Under the pieces are notes generated by a model that did no database searches, was not told the origin of the DNA, and worked only from the letters and a program-made list of their open reading frames with translations. This document shows positions 26,247-35,198 of a DNA stretch of 64,000 nucleotides, piece after piece. Position 1 is the stretch's first letter, and every line of letters begins with the position of its first letter. Origin of the DNA: JAPUDQ01 sp964532145 (lineage in GTDB: Bacteria > Patescibacteriota > Saccharimonadia > Saccharimonadales > Saccharimonadaceae); NCBI GenBank assembly GCA_964532145.1, contig CAZHGM010000001.1, forward strand, positions 1 to 64,000, given 5' to 3'. A program made the translations under genes and the position numbers.

Positions 26247-26738
26247 ATGGCGCTCAAGCAAACTCAAGAAACGACGACGACTTCGGAGGAGACTAGCCGT
26301 GTCCAGCCCGCTAAACAGATACATCCGCTTTGGTGGATCCTTGCTACGGCGGTGGCGCTATGCGCAATCATAGCGTTGGCCGCGGCCGCTAAACAGCTGT
26401 TCTATCGCGGCCTGCCCATAGGGTCAACCCAAACAAACACAAACATGGCACGGACCCCGCACCGCTTCAACGATCGTCATCACATGCGTGGAGGAAGGAT
26501 GAATGACAACCAAGAGTACTCGGACAACTCTACCCGCATATCTGGCGTTGTTACGGCAATTGATGGCACGAAACTCACAATCGCTGGATACGGCACGAGC
26601 AAAATAGCAGAGACAAACGACAAAACACAGTACTACGGTGCTGCCCAGCCAGTCAAAGTCAATGACACCGTTATGATCACTGGTACGACGTCAGGCGACA
26701 GCTTTACGGCCAGCCGTATCACTATCCGCCGGCAATAA
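26247..26738 (+). CDS. Membrane-anchored small OB-like domain protein (DUF5666-like)
   Basis: The 163-aa protein has a cytoplasmic Thr/Glu-rich head, one membrane helix (about 28-48), a His/Arg/Met-rich linker (R-H-H-M-R-G-G-R-M) and a C-terminal beta domain (S-G-V-V-T-A-I-D-G-T-K-L-T-I, V-N-D-T-V-M-I-T-G), typical of small exported OB-fold-like domains. The His/Met linker could bind metal; that is speculation. AAGGAG lies about 9 nt before the ATG. Confidence 0.6.
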   Translation: MALKQTQETTTTSEETSRVQPAKQIHPLWWILATAVALCAIIALAAAAKQLFYRGLPIGSTQTNTNMARTPHRFNDRHHMRGGRMNDNQEYSDNSTRISGVVTAIDGTKLTIAGYGTSKIAETNDKTQYYGAAQPVKVNDTVMITGTTSGDSFTASRITIRRQ

Positions 26739-26783
26739 CTCAACCGTAGTCGCACCTGTTGCTATAGCCTGTATACTATAGCT

Positions 26784-27278
26784 ATGGCAACATTTAGTTT
26801 TGATATTGTCTCCACCTACGACAAGGCCGAGATAAATAATGCATTCCAGCAAGTACAACGCGAGATCAGTAACCGTTATGACCTTAAAGGCACTCCAGCT
26901 GCTGTTGATTGGCTAGCTGATAAAACAGGATTTGTCGTCACTGCCGCCAACGACATGCATCTTGAGAGTATTCAAGACATTATCCGGCGAGCAATTATCT
27001 CACGCAACCAAAGCACCAAAATACTCGATCTTAGCCATGAACCGGTACAGGGAAGTATGAAATTAACGAAAGAAATCCCATTTATTGAAGGCCTCGACCA
27101 GACGAAAGCCAAATCCGTTACGACGCTCATTCGCGATGAAATGCCTAAAATCAAAACCTCAATCCAGGGCGATGCTGTCCGTGTACAGAGCAGCAGCAAA
27201 GACGACCTCCAACGCGTCATGCAGCTAATCCGTAGCCACGAATTCGATTTCCCGACCAGTTTTATTAATTTCCGATAA
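26784..27278 (+). CDS. yajQ: YajQ-family nucleotide-binding protein
   Basis: The 164-aa protein matches YajQ along its length: F-D-I-V-S at the start, N-A-x-x-Q-x-x-x-E-I-x-x-R-Y-D-L-K-G, and the C-terminal V-Q-S-S-S-K-D-D-L-Q. Family members bind nucleotides, including cyclic di-GMP in Xanthomonas; the role here is unknown. TATACT is 6 nt before the ATG and no SD is present. Confidence 0.93.
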   Translation: MATFSFDIVSTYDKAEINNAFQQVQREISNRYDLKGTPAAVDWLADKTGFVVTAANDMHLESIQDIIRRAIISRNQSTKILDLSHEPVQGSMKLTKEIPFIEGLDQTKAKSVTTLIRDEMPKIKTSIQGDAVRVQSSSKDDLQRVMQLIRSHEFDFPTSFINFR

Positions 27279-27584
27279 ACAGCCTACCCAATAAGACTCA
27301 AACTGCCGGATGCCTAGACAACCCAGCAGCATGCAGCATTTCACGATCAAAATCAACCAAAAACAAGACTATCCATAAGCATTGCTCGGGCGCATAATAG
27401 ATACCAGTTACGGGGGTACTTTCGCCAGATGGTGAATTTCCACTCTCGGACTTTTACGCGCATTATGCTACCTCGGTCACTCGTATACGACATAAGCGAT
27501 CGTATACGCTATCCATGTAGCATCATCGAGGCGACATAGTCTCCGCCATTCGGCGGTAACCATGCCTCACTCCACCATCGCTTA
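27279..27584 (+). ncRNA. Riboswitch-like structured leader upstream of the 81-aa gene
   Basis: 306 nt without a gene. From 27428 to 27579 it can fold as one unit closed by GATGGTG (27428-27434) with CACCATC (27573-27579). Inside are ATGCTAC/GTAGCAT, an 8-bp CGTATACG hairpin (27482-27489 with 27501-27508) and CCGCC/GGCGG (27543-27556). CCTCG (27471-27475) can also pair with CGAGG near 27527-27531 across the other helix, a possible pseudoknot. A terminator follows directly, then the gene start, the layout of a transcription-attenuating riboswitch. No known class is recognised. Confidence 0.5.
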
Positions 27585-27627
27585 CTGACATGACCACCCT
27601 TAATGGTCAAAGATGTCAGTCTTTTTT
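27585..27627 (+). terminator. Intrinsic terminator before the 81-aa gene
   Basis: CTGACAT/ATGTCAG encloses GACCA/TGGTC and is followed by C and six Ts. It ends 24 nt before the ATG of the next gene, so it probably acts as an attenuator controlled by the structured leader. Confidence 0.8.
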
Positions 27628-27651
27628 AACCCTAAAAGATGGAGTAATGCA

Positions 27652-27897
27652 ATGACTAAAACTATCATTAACAAACCGGTTGAAGTAAGTGCTGTGCGGT
27701 TCAGCGAGCATTTTGAGCCTATTCCACGCCGGATTGAGTTCGAAGGCCGTACGCTGACGTTTATTGGCGCAGGGCTGCGGTTTTTGATTAACCGCGACGG
27801 CGTTATCACGCGGCTATTCGATATGAGTGATGGGACGGCCGAATACCGCCTGCGTCAAGAAAACGCGGCATGGACACTTGTCGCTATCAGCCGGTAG
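27652..27897 (+). CDS. Small hypothetical protein (81 aa)
   Basis: A small mixed beta protein with basic, aromatic and Gly residues (F-E-P-I-P-R-R-I-E-F-E-G-R-T), ending in a W-T-L-V-A-I strand. No family is recognised with confidence. The ATG at 27652 has GGAG about 8 nt upstream; the longer reading from 27613 starts inside the terminator and is rejected. It is the only gene downstream of the riboswitch-like leader and is followed at once by its own terminator, so the RNA may be devoted to it. Confidence 0.7.
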   Translation: MTKTIINKPVEVSAVRFSEHFEPIPRRIEFEGRTLTFIGAGLRFLINRDGVITRLFDMSDGTAEYRLRQENAAWTLVAISR

Positions 27898-27915
27898 CCT
27901 GGCATTAAGCCGTAT

Positions 27916-27941
27916 AAAACCCCGCATGCCCGCGGGGTTTT
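27916..27941 (+). terminator. Terminator after the 81-aa gene
   Basis: AAAACCCCGC/GCGGGGTTTT with a 6-nt loop is a classic intrinsic terminator, effective on both strands. Confidence 0.85.
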
Positions 27942-27971
27942 ATCTATCCGTCTGTAAACGAAACATCCACT

Positions 27972-28454
27972 ATGGTATATACTACGCGATATAAGATAAC
28001 CACAAGGATAATCCATGAAGGCAAAATCAACCCATTCATCAACCGCAACGCCGCTTTTGCTGCAAAGGCTGTTTCTTTTGCAGCGGCAGCGGCTGTAGTA
28101 GCTCAGGCTATACAGATTTCCACTATGATCGCTCAGCAGTGGCCCCACAACCACAATCTAAGCGCATTTGCATGGTGGGTCATCAGTCAGGCATTTGTTC
28201 TCGGCACATGGCTTATCCTCTGGGTGACGCGCCGTAATCGCGACGCTTCGTTAAAAACGCTCTTTGACACAACCTTATTTACCGCCTGTATTCTCATGCT
28301 TGCCCTGGCAATTGGTATGCTCACGTGGATTCTACCAATGCCATGGATTGCCCCTGAAGGCTCGCTATTCTTCACGACTGCGCTGCCGTTTGCAGTGACG
28401 ATCGCGCTCACTGTAATTATCATCATGCGCCTTCGCGCCGCCCATCAGTGGTAG
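27972..28454 (+). CDS. Four-helix membrane protein, unknown
   Basis: The 160-aa protein has about four hydrophobic helices separated by short polar loops. No motif identifies it. The ATG at 27972 lacks an SD, and TATACT overlaps its first codons, so the true start may be an internal non-ATG codon. A second ATG at 28015 is out of frame. It probably lies in the cytoplasmic membrane. Confidence 0.6.
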   Translation: MVYTTRYKITTRIIHEGKINPFINRNAAFAAKAVSFAAAAAVVAQAIQISTMIAQQWPHNHNLSAFAWWVISQAFVLGTWLILWVTRRNRDASLKTLFDTTLFTACILMLALAIGMLTWILPMPWIAPEGSLFFTTALPFAVTIALTVIIIMRLRAAHQW

Positions 28455-28492
28455 TAGTGATACGATAGCGTGTTTTAACATACGCCATGATG

Positions 28493-28520
28493 TTGACATT
28501 ATATTTGCTTGTGCTATAAT
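28493..28520 (+). promoter_or_regulatory. Promoter of the DEAD-box helicase gene
   Basis: TTGACA (28493-28498), a 16-nt spacer and TATAAT (28515-28520). It predicts a leader of about 100 nt. Confidence 0.8.
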
Positions 28521-28536
28521 AGATTCATCTAGTATG

Positions 28537-28606
28537 GATATCGGGTATATTACACACTTCGCTATCTGTTATAGACAAGAGCATCATGAGATGACTCGCC
28601 GATATC
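28537..28606 (+). promoter_or_regulatory. Long-range leader stem of the helicase mRNA
   Basis: GATATCGG (28537-28544) and CCGATATC (28599-28606) are exact complements enclosing 54 nt. The stem ends just before the SD AAAGGA. It resembles cold-shock helicase leaders whose folding changes with temperature; this function is inference. Confidence 0.5.
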
Positions 28607-28626
28607 AATAAAACAAAGGACTATTT

Positions 28627-30018
28627 TTGAACAACACTTCATTTTCAAGGCGGCCATCCGGTCGTTCTCACCCTGGGCGCGGGAATTTTCGACGTCCGCA
28701 ACGCCGACAAACACCTGAAGATAAACTTCTCGCCACATTGGATGCGGTAAATAGTGGTCATAAGACAGAGGTAAACGCTGATCGCGGAGCGCGAAATGCG
28801 GAAAGAGTAAGGAATGATCGCCAGGAACGCTCGCGAAACTCAAAGCCGAAGCGCCGTAACACCTATCCCGCCGCACCGGCCAAACGCACCAAAAACCGCG
28901 GCCAGTATATTGCGCCTGAGCGCTTTATCAATCGCGCTGTCGCTGGCCAAGAGGAAACGCCGTATGTACCGCAGCATATTTTCCGTGACTTCCCATTACA
29001 TCCGCGTCTCCATGCCGCCATTGAGGCGAAGGGTTACCAGGCTCCAAGCGCGATCCAGGACCAGTCAATCCCTCATATCCTTGAGGGACGTGATGTTATT
29101 GGCCTGGCTAACACAGGGACAGGGAAGACTGCTGCATTTGTGATCCCAATCATCCAAAAGCTTCTTGCCAACGAGCAGCGTATCTCCGTGCTCATTATCA
29201 CGCCAACCCGTGAACTGGCAACGCAGATCAACGACGAGTTTCACGACTTTTCACGCGATATGCACCTCTACAGCAGCGTTGTCGTCGGAGGGATGAACAT
29301 CAACCGTCAGATAAGCGAATTGAAGCGCCGACCACATGTCGTGATCGCCACGCCAGGACGCCTAAAAGACCTTCTGCAGCAAAACGCACTGAGTTTGAAC
29401 CACATCAACACGCTCGTGCTTGACGAAGCTGATCGAATGTGTGATATGGGATTTCTGCCGGATATACGGCGAATTATCAGCCTTTTGCCAACCGCGCGCC
29501 AGAGCCTATGTTTTAGCGCCACTATCACACCTGCTATCGAAGACATTATCCGCGAGATGCTTCATGACCCAGTTACCGTAAGTGTCCGCACCCGTGAAAC
29601 ATCTGACCACGTCGAGCAAGATGTTGTCTTTGCCCGAGATAAGTCTCATAAGATAGAGCTCCTGACAACGATGCTGAGCAACGAAGCGTTCGAGCGAGTG
29701 CTAGTATTCAGCAAAACCAAATTTGGCGCACAGCGCCTTGCTAAGCAACTTAGTTCGGTTGGCCACGTCGCAGAGGCAATCCATGGCAATAAAACCCAGC
29801 CCCAACGGCAGCGCGCTCTTGATACGTTTAAATCAGGTCGCACAAAGGTGCTGGTAGCAACCGATGTCGCCGCTCGCGGCCTCGACATACCTAATGTTTC
29901 ACACGTGATCAATTTCGACCAACCGATGACCTACGAAGACTACGTCCATCGTATTGGTCGTACCGGTCGGGGCGGCGCCAAGGGCACGGCATATACCTTC
30001 ATAGAGCCCAACCAGTAG
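28627..30018 (+). CDS. DEAD-box ATP-dependent RNA helicase (RhlE-like, TTG start)
   Basis: The 463-aa protein has an Arg-rich N-terminal extension of about 115 residues, then the helicase core: Q motif F-x-x-x-P-L-H-P ... A-P-S-A-I-Q-D-Q-S, motif I A-N-T-G-T-G-K-T, PTRELA, DEAD in L-D-E-A-D-R-M, SAT (F-S-A-T-I), and motif VI H-R-I-G-R-T-G-R. It unwinds structured RNA. The start is TTG with AAAGGA about 8 nt upstream. The basic head, rather than a basic tail, is the unusual part and may bind RNA. The long structured leader suggests post-transcriptional control. Confidence 0.95.
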   Translation: MNNTSFSRRPSGRSHPGRGNFRRPQRRQTPEDKLLATLDAVNSGHKTEVNADRGARNAERVRNDRQERSRNSKPKRRNTYPAAPAKRTKNRGQYIAPERFINRAVAGQEETPYVPQHIFRDFPLHPRLHAAIEAKGYQAPSAIQDQSIPHILEGRDVIGLANTGTGKTAAFVIPIIQKLLANEQRISVLIITPTRELATQINDEFHDFSRDMHLYSSVVVGGMNINRQISELKRRPHVVIATPGRLKDLLQQNALSLNHINTLVLDEADRMCDMGFLPDIRRIISLLPTARQSLCFSATITPAIEDIIREMLHDPVTVSVRTRETSDHVEQDVVFARDKSHKIELLTTMLSNEAFERVLVFSKTKFGAQRLAKQLSSVGHVAEAIHGNKTQPQRQRALDTFKSGRTKVLVATDVAARGLDIPNVSHVINFDQPMTYEDYVHRIGRTGRGGAKGTAYTFIEPNQ

Positions 30019-30179
30019 TTCGTGCTTTACCTCTTTCTCATCCGTATTGCATATTGTCCGCAGCTTGCTGCATAATATAGCCATAAGCATGAGAGGGTAG
30101 GGCTATCACACCAGCTATTATTACGCCGCTTTGGTATCGACGCGTCACAGAGATTGTCATATCGCTGTCATTACTTATA

Positions 30180-31799
30180 TTGGCGCTATGGAGCGTCGGT
30201 AACCTCAGTGGCGATGCGATGCTGGTAAGTAATTTTATCATCGCGCCGGTATCGGCAATACTGGCTGGGGTAACATTGGTTGCGGCATGCGTGCTATATC
30301 TCGTTTCCCGTCGCTATACCGAGCTTGAGAAGTGGACGGGATTCATTTCGTACCTCTGTATATGTATATCTGCAAGTAGTATTATTATTACAACCGGACA
30401 TACAAAATCACCGTTTATCGTCATCTGGCTTCTGCTGGCAATGTTTGCCGGTCTGTTCGGTGTTCTGGGATTTTTGCTTATCTCAGTCGTGGAGGCAGTA
30501 TATATCACCTATCTTTTCACTCAACAGCCCGTCGGTGAAGTGTCGATACCCGCGGTCGTGCTGGTATTTATCGTGCCACTCATCGTGAGCCTCATCGTAT
30601 GGCGCAAGCAAGTGCTTCACACTCAAGTCACAGATACCAAAGATTACACTGAGCTGGCACGTGAATTATCACAAGTTTCAAACAAATCCGATATTGTTAT
30701 TAACGCCATCGCCGATGGGGTAATCGCTGTTGACGGTTCGGGCACGATCCAGCTCTTCAACCCTGCGGCTCAAACGATCATTGGATGGGGCAGCCAAGAC
30801 GCCCTTGGATTAGACTACCGTTCGGTCATCAAGATTCTTGATAGTAAAGATCATTTGATTACTGACGCTACCGATCCTATTCAGCACGTACTTCGCAATA
30901 ACAAAGCTATCACCCATAATGACCTGACTCTCCTAACCAATTCAGGTAAAAAAATGATGATATCGCTCGTCGTGTCCCCAGTGGGGCAACAGGGAAGCGG
31001 TTGCATCATTGTGTTCCGTGATATCACTGATCAGGTGGCCGAAAATCGTCAAAAAGCAGAGTTTGTGAGTACGGCAAGTCATGAAATGCGCACCCCGATC
31101 GCCGCGATCGAAGGCTATATCGGACTTGCGCTTAACCCATCAACCGCCACAATTGACGACAAAGCCCGTGCATATCTTACAAAGGCTCATGAGTCTGCCA
31201 ATCATCTCGGCGAGTTGTTCCAGGACCTGCTTGATATCAGCAAGGCAGAGGACGGACGTCTCAAGACGAACCCACAACCGATCGAGGTGGGTGCGTTTCT
31301 CCGCGACATCATTGCCAGCCTCCTCCCGTCTGCCGCCGAAAAGCAAATTACCCTCGCCTACACTCCGGACACAGCTGGCGGCACACAGATGGTGCAGCCG
31401 ATGTATTTTGTGCATGCAGACCCCAACCATTACCGCGAAGTAATCTCGAATCTTATTACCAACGCCATAAAGTACACGCACGCTGGTGGTACGGTCACAC
31501 TCGATATCGCGGGTGACGCCGATCACGTCACTCTAAGTGTGGTCGATAGCGGGATTGGCATACCGAGCGATGACATACCCCATCTCTTTCAGAAATTTTA
31601 TCGGGTTGACAACTCTGATACCCGCGAAATCGGCGGCACCGGGCTTGGTCTTTATCTATCTCGTAAACTTGTCGAATCAATGAATGGTCGTATCTGGGTG
31701 GAGAGTATCTACGGCAAAGGAAGCATGTTCTTCGTCGAGCTGCCTCGAGTTGCTACTCCCACCCCAGCCACTCAACCAAGTGTAAACATTACCCAGTAG
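30180..31799 (+). CDS. PAS-containing membrane histidine kinase (start uncertain)
   Basis: At least 539 aa: several N-terminal membrane helices, a coiled linker, a PAS domain (about 175-285; A-I-A-D-G-V-I-A-V-D-G-S-G), HisKA with the conserved His in T-A-S-H-E-M-R-T-P, and HATPase_c (N-L-I-T-N-A-I-K-Y, GTGLGL). The TTG at 30180 lies inside what should be the first membrane helix. The same frame stays open upstream to 30093 with hydrophobic codons but no ATG/GTG/TTG. An ATG at 30089, with a -10-like CATAAT upstream, is one frame off. The response regulator 51 nt downstream is its probable partner. Confidence 0.9.
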   Translation: MALWSVGNLSGDAMLVSNFIIAPVSAILAGVTLVAACVLYLVSRRYTELEKWTGFISYLCICISASSIIITTGHTKSPFIVIWLLLAMFAGLFGVLGFLLISVVEAVYITYLFTQQPVGEVSIPAVVLVFIVPLIVSLIVWRKQVLHTQVTDTKDYTELARELSQVSNKSDIVINAIADGVIAVDGSGTIQLFNPAAQTIIGWGSQDALGLDYRSVIKILDSKDHLITDATDPIQHVLRNNKAITHNDLTLLTNSGKKMMISLVVSPVGQQGSGCIIVFRDITDQVAENRQKAEFVSTASHEMRTPIAAIEGYIGLALNPSTATIDDKARAYLTKAHESANHLGELFQDLLDISKAEDGRLKTNPQPIEVGAFLRDIIASLLPSAAEKQITLAYTPDTAGGTQMVQPMYFVHADPNHYREVISNLITNAIKYTHAGGTVTLDIAGDADHVTLSVVDSGIGIPSDDIPHLFQKFYRVDNSDTREIGGTGLGLYLSRKLVESMNGRIWVESIYGKGSMFFVELPRVATPTPATQPSVNITQ

Positions 31800-31850
31800 A
31801 CATAACCACTATAGATTTTTTCATCACCGATCGGTATAGTAGGAGATACT

Positions 31851-32948
31851 ATGACAAAAATCATGCTTGTCGAGGATGACAAAAGCTTGCGCGAAATTTA
31901 CGGCGTTCGCTTACTTGCAGAGGGGTACGATATCGTATCGGCAGGAGATGGCGAAGAAGCACTGGCTATGGCGATCAAAGAACGTCCACAACTCATCATT
32001 AGTGATGTTATGATGCCAAAGATTAGCGGGTTTGACCTGCTTGACATACTGCGTTCTACCACTGAAACAAGAAATATTCGCGTAATCATGATGACTGCGC
32101 TGAGCTCCGAAAATCAGCGGCAACGTGGTGAACAGCTCGGGGCTGATCGCTATCTGGTCAAATCCCAAGTCGGCATCGAAGATGTCGTTCGTGTCGTTCA
32201 CGAAGTATTAGGCGATCAGCAGGCTGCCGACCCCGGGACACCTCAAGCGCCAACTCCGGCCGCTGTATCGCCCGCAGCAGCCGCGCCACCGTCCGCACCG
32301 GCAGCACCTAGTCCGCAAGCCGGCTCAAATCCGCTCCCAATCCCTGGCAGTCTAGCACCTCAGCCAGCCGTACCGCTCACCCCTGCTGTCGCTCCACCTC
32401 AAGCCCAGGTACCACCGCCTAGCGCATCTGCTGAATCCATACCGCTACCGCAGTCAACGCCTGCTCTTCAGTCGCCACAATCTCAACCTGTAGCTAAGAC
32501 CACGTCCCGCCCCATCATGACATCTGGAGCTGCAGCTATGCCACCAGTCAATCCACTGCCACAGCCAGCCGGTAAACTGCCAGAGCCAATGAAACCACTA
32601 CAGGCAAAGAGCCGTGTTATCCAGCCAATCAACGATCCCACTGCCCGCTCAGTCAATCTCGATGAGCTACTTGGCAAGGAGATGGCAAAAGAAGCTGGCA
32701 TCAATCCAGCAAATGCTCCTGAAGTAAATTCGACCGCAGAGACACAAGCCGAGATTAATACCCAAATCCAACAGTTTGCCAGCAACCCAGTCGCCAGTCC
32801 CACTCCGATCGAAAATATCCCTGTTGTTAGTATCGATAACTCCGGCATTGCAACAAGTTCGGCAGACATCACTGCAGCGCCCTCCTTGCCCACGCCTGCA
32901 CCAGCGCCCACCGCACCTACCGCTCCACAAGCTGACACGCCGCAATAG
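31851..32948 (+). CDS. Response regulator with long Pro/Ala-rich tail
   Basis: The 365-aa protein starts with a receiver domain of about 120 residues (E-D-D, Asp52 in I-S-D-V-M, M-M-T-A, K-S-Q). The remaining 245 residues are low-complexity and rich in Pro, Ala, Ser and Gln, with a short conserved-looking segment around V-N-L-D-E-L-L-G-K-E-M near residue 270. There is no DNA-binding domain. AGGAG lies about 8 nt before the ATG. It pairs with the kinase just upstream. The tail may be a flexible linker to a peptide that binds a partner. Confidence 0.85.
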   Translation: MTKIMLVEDDKSLREIYGVRLLAEGYDIVSAGDGEEALAMAIKERPQLIISDVMMPKISGFDLLDILRSTTETRNIRVIMMTALSSENQRQRGEQLGADRYLVKSQVGIEDVVRVVHEVLGDQQAADPGTPQAPTPAAVSPAAAAPPSAPAAPSPQAGSNPLPIPGSLAPQPAVPLTPAVAPPQAQVPPPSASAESIPLPQSTPALQSPQSQPVAKTTSRPIMTSGAAAMPPVNPLPQPAGKLPEPMKPLQAKSRVIQPINDPTARSVNLDELLGKEMAKEAGINPANAPEVNSTAETQAEINTQIQQFASNPVASPTPIENIPVVSIDNSGIATSSADITAAPSLPTPAPAPTAPTAPQADTPQ

Positions 32949-32968
32949 TGCGCTATACTAGGGCGATA

Positions 32969-33712
32969 ATGCGTCTTAACAAATTCATCGCACATACCAC
33001 TGGGCTAAGTCGTCGTGAAGCCGACTCTTTGATTGAATCTGGAAGAATACGTGTCAACAACGCCGCCGTGCAGCTCGGGGCACAGGTCAATCATAGCGAT
33101 GTTGTGCTCTATGACGGCAAGGTACTTGCTCACGAGGCACACTACCAATATCAGCTGCTAAATAAGCCCCCGCAGTACGTCTGTTCGCGTAAAATACAGG
33201 GCGAGACCCCCACGATCTATTCGTTGTTGCCCGCCAACCTCCGTCATCTTAAGCCTGTCGGGCGCCTCGACAAAGATAGCTCCGGGCTGATCCTATTAAC
33301 AGACGATGGGGATTTTGCTCATCGCATGACACATCCAAAATTCGCAAAGACGAAAATCTATGATGTCACCCTCGACCACACCCTTGAACCGCTACATATG
33401 CAGATAATTTCGGACTACGGTGTCGCACTGGATGATGGCGTATCGCAGTTCCAAGTCAGCCGCGTTGAGCCCGATAGAAGAGGGAAGAGCTATACAGCCA
33501 TACCCAATAAACACAGCCCCTCAAACGCTTCGGTACGCTCACATAGCTCTCCTACGTACGAAGTACGAATGTCCGAAGGCCGCAACCGCCAAATCCGCCG
33601 CACATTTGCCGCGTTAGGCTACACTGTTACACGTCTCCATCGTATTTCGTTTGGTCCATACCGCCTCACAGATGAAAAACCAGGCGAATTTCACCCGGTT
33701 TCCATATCATAA
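32969..33712 (+). CDS. rRNA pseudouridine synthase, RsuA/RluB family
   Basis: The 247-aa enzyme has an N-terminal S4 RNA-binding domain (M-R-L-N-K-F-I-A ... S-R-R-E-A-D-S-L-I) and a catalytic domain with G-R-L-D-K-D-S-S-G-L (catalytic Asp) and E-G-R-N-R-Q-I-R-R. It converts a uridine in rRNA to pseudouridine. The ATG at 32969 is preferred to the GTG at 32948, which overlaps the -10 box TATACT. A polar insertion of about 25 residues (33471-33555) sits before the EGRNRQ motif. Confidence 0.9.
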   Translation: MRLNKFIAHTTGLSRREADSLIESGRIRVNNAAVQLGAQVNHSDVVLYDGKVLAHEAHYQYQLLNKPPQYVCSRKIQGETPTIYSLLPANLRHLKPVGRLDKDSSGLILLTDDGDFAHRMTHPKFAKTKIYDVTLDHTLEPLHMQIISDYGVALDDGVSQFQVSRVEPDRRGKSYTAIPNKHSPSNASVRSHSSPTYEVRMSEGRNRQIRRTFAALGYTVTRLHRISFGPYRLTDEKPGEFHPVSIS

Positions 33713-33740
33713 GTCCCCCACCTCTGTTATAATACCAGCA

Positions 33741-35195
33741 ATGAGTAAACTCCCGACTGTTGCAATCGTAGGCCAAGCGAATGTTGGTAAATCCAGCCTG
33801 TTTAACCGTCTGTATGGCTCCCAAGAGGCAGTAGTGGCGCGTGAGGCAGGGACAACGAGAGACAGTGTGATCCGGCGAATAACGTGGTCTCTCGAGACCG
33901 AACGATCGAATGACCGAACGACCAAAATGCTTAGAACGAGTCGTAAGACGAGCTTCAGAGGGAGGAGTGACGCTTCGGAATTTACTTCCGGAGCAAGTGG
34001 AGGGGTGGGCCCTTCATCCAGTTTTTGGCTGGTCGATACGGCGGGGCTCAAAAAAGCCGAGGATGAATTCGAAGCTAGTATACAGGAACAAATCGAAGAA
34101 GCCGCGGATGCCGCGGATGTCATCCTGGTCGTCGTGGACGGCACAAAATATCCCGATCACCAGGACGGGTCAATCGCCAAACAAGCCCTGCGCAGTAAAA
34201 AACCTGTTCTGCTCGTCATCAACAAAACCGACCTAAAAGGCAATCTCGATACCGTCGAGTTCCGCCGCCTCGGCATCAGTACCATCATCCGCACCAGCGC
34301 CGAGCACGCCACTGGCATCGATCAGCTTTCTAGTGCAATCATACAAACTCTGCCTTCTTCATCCTTTGTCGCTCATTCTGCCGATGAAGAACATTCGCTG
34401 CGAATTGCGCTCATTGGCCGCCCTAATGTCGGCAAGAGCCAGCTGTTTAATCGCCTCGCTGGCAAGCAGCAAGCCATCGTCGCCAATGTTGCAGGAACCA
34501 CGCGTGACGTCAACCGCGTTGTCCTACGATATGAGGGAAGGGATATTACGCTGCTTGATACCGCTGGCATCCGACGCAGCGGCAAACAAGAGGTCGGCAT
34601 AGAGAAATTTTCAGTCCTGAGAACCTTTCAAGCTATCGAAGAAGCCGACATATGTTGCTTATTGATGGATGTTAATGAATACGCCACTCAGCTGGACCAA
34701 AAACTCGCGGGCCAGATCAAAGAGGCAGGCAAGGGCCTTATCATTGTCGTCAGCAAATGGGACAGTATTGAAAAAGACCCTAAGCTTGCCGACGAAATCG
34801 CAGCCCGTATTTCGCATGAGTTTGCTTTCGTGCCATGGGCACCGCTCCTATTCACAAGCTCCATCACCGGACAGAATATTACCAAAATCTTTGAGCTTGC
34901 TGCCCAAATTGACGTTCGCCGTCAGCAACAGATTAAAACAAGCGACCTGAACCGCATTCTGATGGATTGCGTCCGTAAACACCCGCCCGCCGGGCTTAAG
35001 AACACCTTCCCGAGGCTTCGCTATATGGTCCAGACCGATACTGCACCACCATGGTTTGTCATCTTTGGTGGTAACCTTAAGTTGCTCCACTGGTCGTATA
35101 AACGGTATCTAGAGCGCCAGCTACGCGACAAATACGATTTCACCGGTACGCCGATCATGTTCAGCTTTCGCCAGGAGTCTAAGAAAGAATCGTAG
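33741..35195 (+). CDS. der: GTPase Der (EngA) with an N-terminal-domain insertion
   Basis: The 484-aa ribosome-assembly GTPase has two G domains in tandem: G-Q-A-N-V-G-K-S and D-T-A-G-L in the first, G-R-P-N-V-G-K-S and D-T-A-G-I in the second, plus a C-terminal KH-like domain. TATAAT is 7 nt before the ATG with no SD; the reading from 33651 lies in the previous gene and is rejected. Between switch I and the first DTAG (residues about 51-93) is a Ser/Arg/Thr-rich insertion absent from typical Der proteins. Confidence 0.95.
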   Translation: MSKLPTVAIVGQANVGKSSLFNRLYGSQEAVVAREAGTTRDSVIRRITWSLETERSNDRTTKMLRTSRKTSFRGRSDASEFTSGASGGVGPSSSFWLVDTAGLKKAEDEFEASIQEQIEEAADAADVILVVVDGTKYPDHQDGSIAKQALRSKKPVLLVINKTDLKGNLDTVEFRRLGISTIIRTSAEHATGIDQLSSAIIQTLPSSSFVAHSADEEHSLRIALIGRPNVGKSQLFNRLAGKQQAIVANVAGTTRDVNRVVLRYEGRDITLLDTAGIRRSGKQEVGIEKFSVLRTFQAIEEADICCLLMDVNEYATQLDQKLAGQIKEAGKGLIIVVSKWDSIEKDPKLADEIAARISHEFAFVPWAPLLFTSSITGQNITKIFELAAQIDVRRQQQIKTSDLNRILMDCVRKHPPAGLKNTFPRLRYMVQTDTAPPWFVIFGGNLKLLHWSYKRYLERQLRDKYDFTGTPIMFSFRQESKKES

Positions 35196-35198
35196 TAC

